64,000 nt of DNA from the NCBI RefSeq assembly GCF_002018875.1, contig NZ_MVOL01000016.1:1-64000 (forward strand), read 5' to 3'. A program made the position numbers and the translations under genes. The notes beneath the pieces are model-generated. The model worked only from the letters and a program-made list of their open reading frames with translations. It searched no databases and was not told the origin of the DNA. Source of the stretch: Pseudomonas sp. MF4836 (lineage in GTDB: Bacteria > Pseudomonadota > Gammaproteobacteria > Pseudomonadales > Pseudomonadaceae). Each line of letters begins with the position of its first letter. Positions within the stretch are counted from its first letter, which is position 1. This document shows, piece after piece, positions 44,217 to 52,179 of this stretch.

Positions 44217-46364
44217 ATGTCGCTTAGACAACTTTCCATCCAATGGAAAATCACCCTGCTGGCCGGACTCTGCCTGCTGGGTATCGTCACCTTGCTGGTG
44301 GGCCTCTCGCTTTATCGCATGGAGCACAACTCCGAGCTGGTGAAAGCCTCCAGCATGGACATGCTCAATGAGGCCGCCCAAGCGCGGATCGAGGCTCAGG
44401 GCGAGGTGCAGGCGCTGGGGATTCGCCAACAATTCATGGACGCCTATCAATACGGCCATGGTTTTTCACGCCAGGTGCTGTTCCTGCGGGAGCAGGCCGA
44501 GAAGCGCTTTCTCGACGCCTTCGACCTGCGTGAAGACCTGACCCGCCAGGTCAAGTCGGCACTGCAGGCCAACCCGCAGTTGCTGGGCCTGTCCCTGGTG
44601 TTCGAAGCCAACGCGCTGGACGGCAAGGACTCACTCTTCACCGGCCAGGAAGAATTGGGCAGCAACGACAAGGGCCGTTTTGCCTTGTACTGGTCCCAGC
44701 CCACGCCCGGCAAGCTGACCTCGATGTCGCTGCCCGAAAGCGACATGAGCGACACCCGCAGCGGCCCCAGCGGCGAGCCGGCCAACGCCTGGTTCACCTG
44801 CCCGCGCAGCACCCTCAAGCCCTGCGTGATCGAACCCTACTTCTACGCAATCGACGGCCAGCAGGTGCTGATGACCAGCATCGTCTTCCCACTGATGGTC
44901 GAGGGCAAAGTCATCGCCTCGCTATCGGTGGACATCAACCTCAACAGCCTGCAGGCCACCAGCCAACAGGCGAGCAAGAAACTCTACGACGGCCAGACCA
45001 ACGTCAGCATCATCAGCCCGGTCGGGCTGCTGGCGGCCTACAGCCCGGACGCCAGCAAGCTGAGCCAGCGCCTGGACCAGGTCGACAAGGCCAGCGGCAG
45101 TCAGTTGATCAGCCTGCTGGCGAGCGGCACCCAGACCCGCAGCCTGCACAGCGACAGCGTGCTCAAAGTGCTCGCGCCCTTCTCGCCGATTCCCGACGGC
45201 AAACCCTGGGGCGTGCTGCTGGATGTACCGGAACACGTGCTGGTGGGCCCGGCCACTGCGCTGCAAGGCGAGCTCGACGAGCGCAACAGCGCCGGCACCC
45301 TGATCGAACTCAGCCTCGGCCTGCTGGCTGCGATAATCGGGCTGTTGCTGGTGTGGCTAATGGCGCGCAGCGTGACCCGGCCGATCCTCGGCGTGGCACA
45401 CATGCTGGAAGACATCGCCAGTGGCGAAGGCGACCTGACCCGGCGCCTGGCCTACGACAAGCAGGATGAACTGGGCCAGTTGGCCGGCTGGTTCAACCGT
45501 TTCCTCGACAAGTTGCAGCCGATCATCGCCGAGGTGAAACGCTCGGTGCAGGACGCTCGCGGCACCGCCGACCAGTCTGCAGCCATCGCCACCCAGACCA
45601 GCGCCGGCATGGAGCAGCAATACCGCCAGGTCGACCAAGTGGCCACCGCCTCCCATGAAATGAGCGCCACGGCCCAGGACGTGGCCCGCAGCGCCGCCCA
45701 GGCCGCCCACGCCGCGCGCGATGCCGACCAGGCTACCCGCGAAGGCCTGACGGTGATCGACCGCACCACCACCAGCATTGGCCACCTGGCGGCCGACATG
45801 AGCATCGCCATGACCCAGGTCGAAGGCCTGGCCGCCAACAGCGAAAAAATCGGTTCGGTGCTGGAAGTGATCCGTGCCATTGCCGACCAGACCAACCTGC
45901 TGGCGCTCAACGCCGCCATTGAAGCGGCCCGTGCCGGGGAAGCCGGGCGCGGTTTTGCGGTGGTCGCCGACGAAGTGCGCAACCTCGCCCGCCGCACCCA
46001 AGAGTCGGTGGAAGAAACCCGTCTGGTGATCGAGCAACTGCAAACCGGCACCCAGGAGGTGGTGGGCTCGATGAACAACAGCCACCGCCAGGCCCAGGGC
46101 AGCGTCGAGCAGGTCGGCCAGGCCGTCACCGCCCTGCGCCAGATCGGCGACGCGGTGACCGTCATCAGCGACATGAACCTGCAAATCGCCAGCGCCGCCG
46201 AAGAACAGAGCGCGGTAGCCGAAGAGATCAACAGCAACGTGGAAACCATCCGTGACGTCACCGAATCCCTGGCCGAACAGGCCAATGAATCGGCGCGGGT
46301 CAGCCAGTCGCTGAACAGCCTGGCCAACCAGCAGCAAAGCCTGATGGACCAATTCCGCGTCTGA
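44217..46364 (+). CDS. methyl-accepting chemotaxis protein with large dCache domain (TlpQ-like)
   Basis: Chemoreceptor of 715 aa: a membrane helix (about 13-33), a long periplasmic double-Cache domain (about 40-365), a second helix (LSLGLLAAIIGLLLVWLMA), HAMP, and the signalling domain whose tip is the canonical DQTNLLALNAAIEAARAGEAG. Length and neighbourhood resemble P. aeruginosa TlpQ (PA2654), described for polyamines and histamine; ligand assignment is by analogy only. A disulfide is possible between the cysteines in FTCPRSTLKPCVIEP. Confidence 0.9.
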   Translation: MSLRQLSIQWKITLLAGLCLLGIVTLLVGLSLYRMEHNSELVKASSMDMLNEAAQARIEAQGEVQALGIRQQFMDAYQYGHGFSRQVLFLREQAEKRFLDAFDLREDLTRQVKSALQANPQLLGLSLVFEANALDGKDSLFTGQEELGSNDKGRFALYWSQPTPGKLTSMSLPESDMSDTRSGPSGEPANAWFTCPRSTLKPCVIEPYFYAIDGQQVLMTSIVFPLMVEGKVIASLSVDINLNSLQATSQQASKKLYDGQTNVSIISPVGLLAAYSPDASKLSQRLDQVDKASGSQLISLLASGTQTRSLHSDSVLKVLAPFSPIPDGKPWGVLLDVPEHVLVGPATALQGELDERNSAGTLIELSLGLLAAIIGLLLVWLMARSVTRPILGVAHMLEDIASGEGDLTRRLAYDKQDELGQLAGWFNRFLDKLQPIIAEVKRSVQDARGTADQSAAIATQTSAGMEQQYRQVDQVATASHEMSATAQDVARSAAQAAHAARDADQATREGLTVIDRTTTSIGHLAADMSIAMTQVEGLAANSEKIGSVLEVIRAIADQTNLLALNAAIEAARAGEAGRGFAVVADEVRNLARRTQESVEETRLVIEQLQTGTQEVVGSMNNSHRQAQGSVEQVGQAVTALRQIGDAVTVISDMNLQIASAAEEQSAVAEEINSNVETIRDVTESLAEQANESARVSQSLNSLANQQQSLMDQFRV

Positions 46365-46384
46365 GCCCTGTATCCCCGTAATCC

Positions 46385-46423
46385 CTGTAGCCGCAGCCTT
46401 GCGGCGCTCGGCAGCAGCTACAG
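46385..46423. repeat. REP element
   Basis: CTGTAGCCGCAG and CAGCAGCTACAG in inverted order with GCGGCGCTCGG between, in the convergent gap after the chemoreceptor and the kinase genes. Confidence 0.75.
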
Positions 46424-46454
46424 GCTGGCTTCGTGCAGACGGGGTGCGAGGCAA

Positions 46455-47768
46455 CTAGCGCCCAGGCAGGTGGATTTCAACGCGCAGGCCGCCCAGGGCG
46501 CTTTCCTCCAGGCTCAGGGTGCCACCCCAGGCATCGATGATGTCGCGCACGATGCCCAGGCCCAGGCCGTGGCCATCGGTCTGTTCATCCAGGCGCGTGC
46601 CGCGGCTGAACACCTGTTCGCGCTGCGCCTCGGGGATGCCCGGGCCGTCGTCGTCCACCGCCAGGCAAAAACCCCGGGGGCTTTCCCCGACACTCAAGCG
46701 GACTTCCGCATCCGCCCATTTGCAGGCGTTGTCCAGCAGATTACCCAGCAACTCCAGCAGGTCCTCACGGTCCCAGGGCAGTTGCAGCCCCGGCGCCGCC
46801 TGGTAGCTCAGGGCCAGGTGTTCGCCGTGGATCATGTTCAAGGTCGCCAGCAACCCCGGCAGTTCGCCATCGCAATCGAACAGGGCACCGGGCAAGGCAT
46901 CGCCGGCCAGGCGCGCCCGGTTGAGCTCGCGGTTCAACCGCTGCTGCACCTGCTGCAATTGTTCCTGCAACACCTTGCGCACTTCGGGGTGGGCATCCAG
47001 CTTGGGGTTCGACGCCAGACTGAGCAGCACCGCCAGCGGTGTCTTCAACGCATGCCCCAGGTTGCCCAGGGCATTGCGCGAGCGCTTGAGGCTGTCTTCG
47101 GTGTGGGCCAACAGGTGGTTGATCTGCGCCACCAGCGGTTCCAGCTCCACGGGCACCTGGTCGTCCAGCTGCGAACGCTGGCCCAGCTGCAACTGGGCGA
47201 TCTGCTCCCGGGCCTTTTCCAGGGGCCGCAGGGCGCGGCGCACGGTCAGGCGTTGCAGCGTCAGGATCAGCAGCAGCCCCGCCAGCCCCAGGCCCAGGCC
47301 GATCTGGCGCATGCGTTGAAAGCTCTCGCGCACCGGGGTGTAGTCCTGGGCCACGCTGATGGAGATCGACTGCCCCAGGCGCCGATAGTCCGAACGCAAC
47401 ACCAGCAGTTGCTGGCCCTCCGGCCCCAGTTGCAGGTTGCCTTGGAGGCCGGCGCTTGCCAGTTGCGGCAGGTCCTGGTCCCACAACGAACGCGAGCGCC
47501 AATGGGTGTCGGCAAAGTCGATGCGAAAGTAGTGCCCGGAAAACGGCCGTTGATACGCCGGCGACAAGCGCCGCTCATCCAGCTGCAAGCCCTGGGGCCC
47601 ACGTACCAGCGCCACCAGCAGGTTTTCACTGTCGTTGCGCAGGCCGGCTTCGAGGTAGCGCTGCAAGCCCACTTCGAACAGCCAGAGACTGGTCTGGGCC
47701 AGCACCAGGCCGACGATCAGCATCACGCTGATCAAGCCCAGGCTCAGGCGTCGCTGGATCGACCTCAC
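46455..47768 (-). CDS. two-component sensor histidine kinase (CarS/BqsS-like)
   Basis: 437 aa: a membrane helix (about 9-30), a periplasmic domain (about 32-155), a second helix, HAMP, the phospho-acceptor block LGNLGHALKTPLAVL, and the ATP-binding domain (LGNLLDNACKWA, DDDGPGIPEAQRE, GHGLGLGIVRDI). The operon arrangement matches PA2656-PA2659 of P. aeruginosa (BqsSR/CarSR, Fe2+ and Ca2+ response). The RExxE iron motif reported for BqsS is not visible in the periplasmic part here. It overlaps the regulator gene by 4 bp. Confidence 0.88.
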   Translation of the reverse strand: MRSIQRRLSLGLISVMLIVGLVLAQTSLWLFEVGLQRYLEAGLRNDSENLLVALVRGPQGLQLDERRLSPAYQRPFSGHYFRIDFADTHWRSRSLWDQDLPQLASAGLQGNLQLGPEGQQLLVLRSDYRRLGQSISISVAQDYTPVRESFQRMRQIGLGLGLAGLLLILTLQRLTVRRALRPLEKAREQIAQLQLGQRSQLDDQVPVELEPLVAQINHLLAHTEDSLKRSRNALGNLGHALKTPLAVLLSLASNPKLDAHPEVRKVLQEQLQQVQQRLNRELNRARLAGDALPGALFDCDGELPGLLATLNMIHGEHLALSYQAAPGLQLPWDREDLLELLGNLLDNACKWADAEVRLSVGESPRGFCLAVDDDGPGIPEAQREQVFSRGTRLDEQTDGHGLGLGIVRDIIDAWGGTLSLEESALGGLRVEIHLPGR

Positions 47769-48433
47769 GAAGCCTGGGCGCCAAACAGATAGCCCTGGCC
47801 GCGCCGGGTTTCGATCACCGTGCGTCCCAGCTTGCGCCGCAGGTGATTGACGTGCACTTCCAGCACATTGGAATCGCGCTCGGTCTCGCCGTCATAGAGG
47901 TGCTCGGCGAGGTGGCTTTTGGAGAGGATCTGCTGCGGGTGCAGCATGAAATAACGCAACAGGCGAAACTCGGCGGCGGTCAGCTGGATATCCAGGCCAT
48001 CGCGCACCACGCATTGGCGGCTCTCATCCAGGTGCAGGCCGGCGGCCTGGAGGGTTGGCTGATTGGCCTGGCCGTGGGAACGACGCAACAGCGCCTGGAC
48101 CCGCAAGTGCAGCTCTTCGGGGTGAAACGGCTTGGTCAGGTAATCGTCGGCCCCGGCCTTGAGCCCTTCAATGCGCTCGGCCCAGGAGCCGCGGGCCGTG
48201 AGGATCAGCACCGGGGTCGAAAGCCCGCCGGCGCGCCATTGGCTGAGCACCTCCAGCCCCGGCAAGCCCGGCAGGCCGAGGTCGAGGATGATCAGGTCAT
48301 AGGGTTCGCTGCTGCCCTGATACACCGCATCGCGGCCATCGGCCAGCCAATCCACGGCGTAGCCCTGGCGATTGAGGCCTTCAAGCAGTTCATCGGCCAG
48401 GGACACATGGTCTTCCACCAGAAGCAGGCGCAT
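47765..48433 (-). CDS. OmpR-family response regulator (CarR/BqsR-like)
   Basis: 222 aa. The receiver domain has the phosphorylation Asp in YDLIILDLGLPGLPG, Thr in LILTARG and Lys in DDYLTKPF. The C-terminal winged helix includes SKSHLAEHLYDGETERDSNVLEVHVNHLRRKL (read in parts). It starts 1 bp into the stop of the upstream PepSY gene and overlaps the kinase gene by 4 bp, so all four genes form one operon. Confidence 0.92.
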   Translation of the reverse strand: MRLLLVEDHVSLADELLEGLNRQGYAVDWLADGRDAVYQGSSEPYDLIILDLGLPGLPGLEVLSQWRAGGLSTPVLILTARGSWAERIEGLKAGADDYLTKPFHPEELHLRVQALLRRSHGQANQPTLQAAGLHLDESRQCVVRDGLDIQLTAAEFRLLRYFMLHPQQILSKSHLAEHLYDGETERDSNVLEVHVNHLRRKLGRTVIETRRGQGYLFGAQAS

Positions 48434-48747
48434 CAGTCATCTTCCTTGTCTTTCAACAGGCGGCCGGTGGCGGCCTCCAGGTCCAGTTCGCGGACCACGC
48501 CATCGGCGGTCAGCAACTCGACTTCATAAATGTAGACGTCATGTTTTTCTTCCAGCTCGGCCTCCAGCAGCTTGGCCCCGGGGTAACGATCCAGGGCCTG
48601 CTGCAGCAGTTGTTCGAGCGGCAGGATCACCCCTTGCTGACGCAGGCGCAGGGCTTCGTCCTGGTCCAGGTCACGGGCCAGTGCCAGCGAGCAGAACGCT
48701 GCCAGCACCAGGGCCCATCGACTGCAACGGCGCAGATTGCACTTCAT
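48433..48747 (-). CDS. periplasmic PepSY-domain protein
   Basis: 104 aa. A signal peptide ends near LALA-RD, then a PepSY fold with EALRLRQQGVILPLEQLLQQ and the beta part VYIYEVELLTADGVV, ending REL-DLEAATGRLLKD. The start at 48747 (MKCNLRRCSR) overlaps the upstream PepSY gene by one base. It corresponds in position to PA2658. It probably modulates the kinase or an envelope protease. Confidence 0.85.
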   Translation of the reverse strand: MKCNLRRCSRWALVLAAFCSLALARDLDQDEALRLRQQGVILPLEQLLQQALDRYPGAKLLEAELEEKHDVYIYEVELLTADGVVRELDLEAATGRLLKDKEDD

Positions 48748-49055
48748 TACGTATCCTGATGATCCTTGAGTGCCTGGCCACTGACGGCGTCCAATTCCAG
48801 GTCCCACTCGAGGCCCTGGGCATCGCGCAGTTCGACCTGGTAGATGTACTTGCCGTACTCCTCTTCCAGCTCGGTTTCATGGATGGTGGAGCCCGGGTGC
48901 CTGGCCAATGCGGTGGCATTGAGTTTTTCAAAGGAGACAATGGTACCAGCGTCGCGCAACCTCAGGGCTTCGTCGGGCCCCAGGTCACGGGCGTGGGCCA
49001 GGCTGGCGGTGATGCCGATCAGGCTGGCGGTCAACAGGGCAGTCAGGGTTTTCAT
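48747..49055 (-). CDS. periplasmic PepSY-domain protein, first gene of the operon
   Basis: 102 aa, similar to the next gene (EALRLRDAGTIVSFEKLN, KYIYQVELRDAQGLEWDLEL), so the two arose by duplication. It has a signal peptide ending near AHA-RD and GGAGAT-like RBS bases about 7 nt before the start. It is the first gene of the PepSY-PepSY-regulator-kinase operon. Confidence 0.87.
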   Translation of the reverse strand: MKTLTALLTASLIGITASLAHARDLGPDEALRLRDAGTIVSFEKLNATALARHPGSTIHETELEEEYGKYIYQVELRDAQGLEWDLELDAVSGQALKDHQDT

Positions 49056-49214
49056 GGAATATCTCCGTATTCGTCAGGTGTTGCCTAAGGCGCCGAAGAT
49101 ACCCAACTGAACTTAATTGAAACTGAATGGCCAGTATCGCCAGGGCCCAACTTTCATTCGGCCACCGCGCCACCACTCCTTATACTCACCTGCTCGCCTG
49201 CGACTGAGACCGGT

Positions 49215-50294
49215 ATGACTGCTATCCACATCAAGTTCCCCGCCCTGACCCTCAAGGCCGGCCCGCGAGCGTTCGCACGCATCCGCGAGAGCGGCCTGCG
49301 CGCCGCCGAAGTCGGTACCCTGCCCGGCGCGGCAGGTGGGCCCAAGGCCCTGGGGATTCAAGGCCTGGACTTGGCGCTGTTCGGTGACTGGCTGCCGGCG
49401 GCGCCACGGGAGCGTTCGTTGATTGGCGCCTCGGTGGGCTCCTGGCGCTTTGCCAGTGCCTGCCTGGCGGACGCCGCCGAAGGCATCCGCCGCCTGGGGC
49501 TGCTGTACGACGCCATGAGTTTTGCCAAGGGGGTGAACATGGCGCAGATCAGCCACAGCTCCCAACGCATGCTCGACGATCTGCTGGACGGCCAGGACGC
49601 AAGCATCCTCGACAACCCGCTGTATCGGCTGAACATCATGGTGGTCAAAAGCCACGGCCTGCTCGCCGACGATCATCGCGGGCGACTGGGGCTGGGGCTG
49701 TCGTCGGTGATCGCCGACAACCTGCGCGGCCGCTCGCGCCTGGCCCGGCATTTCGAACGGCTGGTGCTGCACGATCCGCGCCTGGCGCCGCCGCTGCTGG
49801 CACTCAACGACTTCCCTTCGCGCTTCGTCGCCCTGGACCTGGGCAACCTGCGCCAGGCGCTGCTGGCCTCGGGTTCGATCCCGATGGTGATGCAGGGCGT
49901 GCGCGACCTGCCCGGCGCCGGCGCAGGTACGTTCCGCGACGGCGGCCTGCTGGATTACCACCTCGACCTGCCCTACAGCGGCGACGATATCGTGCTCTAC
50001 CCCCACTTCACCGACCGGGTGATCCCCGGCTGGTTCGACAAAACCCTGCCCTGGCGCCGGGCCAGCACCGAGCGCCTGCAAGATGTGCTGCTGCTGGCGC
50101 CGTCGCGGCAGTACCTGGAGCGCCTGCCCTACGGCAAACTGCCGGACCGCAGCGACTTCAAGCGCTTCATGGGCGATGACGCCGGGCGCCAGAAGTACTG
50201 GCGCAGCGCGATGGACGAAAGCCGGCGCCTGGGGGACGAGTTTCTCGACCTGGCCGCCAGCGGCCGCCTCGGGGAAAACCTGCTGACCCTTTAG
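49215..50294 (+). CDS. patatin-like phospholipase
   Basis: 359 aa. The nucleophile elbow is GASVGSWR (GxSxG) and the partner Asp is in FRDGGLLDYH (DGG), the Ser-Asp dyad of patatins. An oxyanion-like glycine loop PGAAGGPKALG lies before it. No signal peptide is seen, so it is probably cytoplasmic. Substrate unknown, likely a lipid ester. Confidence 0.88.
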   Translation: MTAIHIKFPALTLKAGPRAFARIRESGLRAAEVGTLPGAAGGPKALGIQGLDLALFGDWLPAAPRERSLIGASVGSWRFASACLADAAEGIRRLGLLYDAMSFAKGVNMAQISHSSQRMLDDLLDGQDASILDNPLYRLNIMVVKSHGLLADDHRGRLGLGLSSVIADNLRGRSRLARHFERLVLHDPRLAPPLLALNDFPSRFVALDLGNLRQALLASGSIPMVMQGVRDLPGAGAGTFRDGGLLDYHLDLPYSGDDIVLYPHFTDRVIPGWFDKTLPWRRASTERLQDVLLLAPSRQYLERLPYGKLPDRSDFKRFMGDDAGRQKYWRSAMDESRRLGDEFLDLAASGRLGENLLTL

Positions 50295-50391
50295 TCAGGG
50301 TTTTCCCGCAGCGCCAAAGCCAAGCTGTTAAACTCGCCGCCTGCCCCAACCGCCCCCCGGCGATAGCCACCTGCCAGAGCTGACCGATACT

Positions 50392-50748
50392 GTGGAAATC
50401 TTCAAAGAATTTACCTTCGAATCCGCCCACCGCCTGCCCCACGTACCCGAGGGCCACAAATGCGGGCGCCTGCACGGGCACTCGTTCAAGGTGGCGATCC
50501 ACCTCAGCGGCGACCTCGATCCGCACACCGGCTGGATTCGTGATTTCTCGGAAATCAAGGCCATCTTCAAGCCGCTCTACGAGCGTCTGGACCACAACTA
50601 CCTGAACGACATCCCCGGTCTGGAAAACCCCACCAGCGAAGTCCTGGCCAAGTGGATCTGGAACGAACTCAAACCCCTGCTGCCGGAACTCAGTGCGATC
50701 CGCATCCACGAGACCTGCACCAGCGGCTGCATCTACCGCGGCGAGTAA
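50392..50748 (+). CDS. queD: 6-carboxy-5,6,7,8-tetrahydropterin synthase
   Basis: 118 aa. Second step of queuosine/preQ0 synthesis from dihydroneopterin triphosphate. The zinc histidines His13, His28 and His30 and the catalytic Cys24 are in ESAHRLPHVPEGHKCGRLHG. The C-terminal ETCTSGCIYRGE is typical. The start is GTG at 50392. Confidence 0.95.
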   Translation: MEIFKEFTFESAHRLPHVPEGHKCGRLHGHSFKVAIHLSGDLDPHTGWIRDFSEIKAIFKPLYERLDHNYLNDIPGLENPTSEVLAKWIWNELKPLLPELSAIRIHETCTSGCIYRGE

Positions 50749-50797
50749 GCCCGCGCAGCCGGTTCAATCGCCCTTGGCGAACAGCGGAGCAGCGCCC

Positions 50798-51313
50798 ATG
50801 CCCCCACGCATCTACCTCGCCGGTTTCGATGTGTTTCGCCAAGACGCCATCGAACACGGCCGACACTTGAAAGACCTCTGCGCCGCCCAGGGCCTGGAGG
50901 GCCTCTACCCCTTCGACAACCAGGTGCCCGACGGCCTGGCTCCCGAGGCCACGGCGCGGCTGATCTGCCAGCACAATCGGCAAATGATCCACGACTGCGA
51001 CGCCGTGCTGGCCAACCTGAATGCCTTTCGCGGGCTGGAACCGGACTCCGGCACCTGCTTCGAAATCGGCATGGCCGTGGCACTGGGCAAACCGGTGTGG
51101 GCCTATTTCGACGATGCCCCGACCTTGCGCCTGCAAGTGCCCCATGACGCCGGCGGGCATGATGCCCAGGGCTTTGTGGTGGAAGACTTCAACCTGCCGC
51201 GCAACCTGATGCTGGCCTGCACCTGGGCCGGTCACAGCCGCGATGCCGCCAGCGCCGTGATCGCCCTCGCGCACTGGTTGCGCCAGCCCGAGCACGTCCC
51301 TCTCGCGCCTTGA
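50798..51313 (+). CDS. nucleoside 2-deoxyribosyltransferase family protein
   Basis: 171 aa. The nucleophilic glutamate is Glu89 in DSGTCFEIGMAVALGKPV; IYLAGFDVF and the Asp-rich DCDAVLANLNAF are also typical. It exchanges or hydrolyses the base of a nucleotide or nucleoside. It lies 49 bp after queD and 29 bp before the NUDIX gene, suggesting a nucleotide clean-up operon. Confidence 0.9.
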   Translation: MPPRIYLAGFDVFRQDAIEHGRHLKDLCAAQGLEGLYPFDNQVPDGLAPEATARLICQHNRQMIHDCDAVLANLNAFRGLEPDSGTCFEIGMAVALGKPVWAYFDDAPTLRLQVPHDAGGHDAQGFVVEDFNLPRNLMLACTWAGHSRDAASAVIALAHWLRQPEHVPLAP

Positions 51314-51342
51314 TCGGCCGCCCCTTCAACCAGGAGATCACC

Positions 51343-51966
51343 ATGGAAAACACCTGGCTGGCCCATGCCAAACGCCTGCAGGCCATCGCTTCCACCGGCC
51401 TGCATTTCTGCAAGGATGAATTTGATCGCGAGCGCTATCAGCAAGTCGCCGATATCGCCCACGGCATGCTCGCGCAACTGGGGGATGTGCCCCTGGAGCG
51501 CATCACCGGCCTGGTCAGCGACTTCGCCCAGCGCTACTCGACGCCCATGGTCGACGTGCGCGGTGCGCTGATCGAGAACGAGCGCATTCTGCTGGTCCGC
51601 GAGCGCAACGACGGCTGCTGGGCGCTGCCGGGCGGCTATGCCGATATCGGCCTGTCGGCGGCGGAAAACATCGCCAAGGAAATCCACGAGGAAGCCGGCC
51701 TGCACGTCTCGGTCAGCGCCCTTTACAGCCTGCGCCACAAGGCCAAGGGGCCGTTCAAGCCCGACACCCGGGACTTCTACAAGCTGTACTTCATGTGCAA
51801 GCGCGACGACCGACAAGCGCCGTTGGCCGGGGCCGAAGTCAGCGACGCGGCGTTTTTTGCCCTCGACGCCCTGCCCGAGCTGTCCCGGGGCCGCACCATA
51901 GAAAGCGACATCACGGCGGCCTTTGCCTTTCACCGTGGTGAAACCCGCGCGACCCTGTTCGATTGA
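51343..51966 (+). CDS. NUDIX hydrolase with N-terminal NUDIX_N domain
   Basis: 207 aa. The N-terminal helical part (about 1-65) is the NUDIX_N type seen in hydrolases of nucleoside-diphosphate sugars (ADP-ribose and similar). The NUDIX box is GGYADIGLSAAENIAKEIHE followed by EAGL, with Asp in place of one Glu and Lys for the usual Arg (KEIHEEAG). The start at 51343 has AGGAG upstream. Confidence 0.9.
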   Translation: MENTWLAHAKRLQAIASTGLHFCKDEFDRERYQQVADIAHGMLAQLGDVPLERITGLVSDFAQRYSTPMVDVRGALIENERILLVRERNDGCWALPGGYADIGLSAAENIAKEIHEEAGLHVSVSALYSLRHKAKGPFKPDTRDFYKLYFMCKRDDRQAPLAGAEVSDAAFFALDALPELSRGRTIESDITAAFAFHRGETRATLFD

Positions 51967-52000
51967 ACCCCGGGCCGGTGATCCACTTTGTATCACTGGC

Positions 52001-52015
52001 GCACTGCTTTTGTGC
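52001..52015. promoter_or_regulatory. NtrC-like site upstream of codB
   Basis: GCAC-N7-GTGC (GCACTGCTTTTGTGC), the spacing of NtrC enhancer sites, about 105 nt before the sigma-54 -24 element. Confidence 0.55.
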
Positions 52016-52072
52016 CTGATTGGGCAAGGCGACCAATCAATCCGGCAAAATCCGTCGATTTGGCTATAAATC

Positions 52073-52101
52073 CTGTGCAGGTTGCACAGTAGCACCTGTG
52101 C
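52073..52101. promoter_or_regulatory. triple CTGTGC/GCACAG repeat, possible activator site
   Basis: CTGTGC-N5-GCACAG-N6-CTGTGC, two overlapping inverted repeats immediately upstream of the sigma-54 promoter. It could bind NtrC or the PucR/CdaR-type regulator encoded in the operon. Confidence 0.5.
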
Positions 52102-52120
52102 GTCTGTCACCGTTCGGCCG

Positions 52121-52137
52121 TTGGCACGCTGGCTGCA
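52121..52137 (+). promoter_or_regulatory. sigma-54 promoter of the cytosine operon
   Basis: TTGGCACGCTGGCTGCA: the -24 block TTGGCACG is perfect, the -12 block CTGCA differs from TTGCA by one base, and GG and GC are separated by the required 10 nt. It lies about 43 nt before the codB start. Confidence 0.82.
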
Positions 52138-52179
52138 ACGGGTCTGCATCCACAGAACAGACACACCAGGGGAAGGCTC

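Noticed and set aside
43944..44343. Small plus-strand frames before the dCache chemoreceptor
   Set aside because: They have no RBS, run over a REP unit and overlap the start of the chemoreceptor gene.
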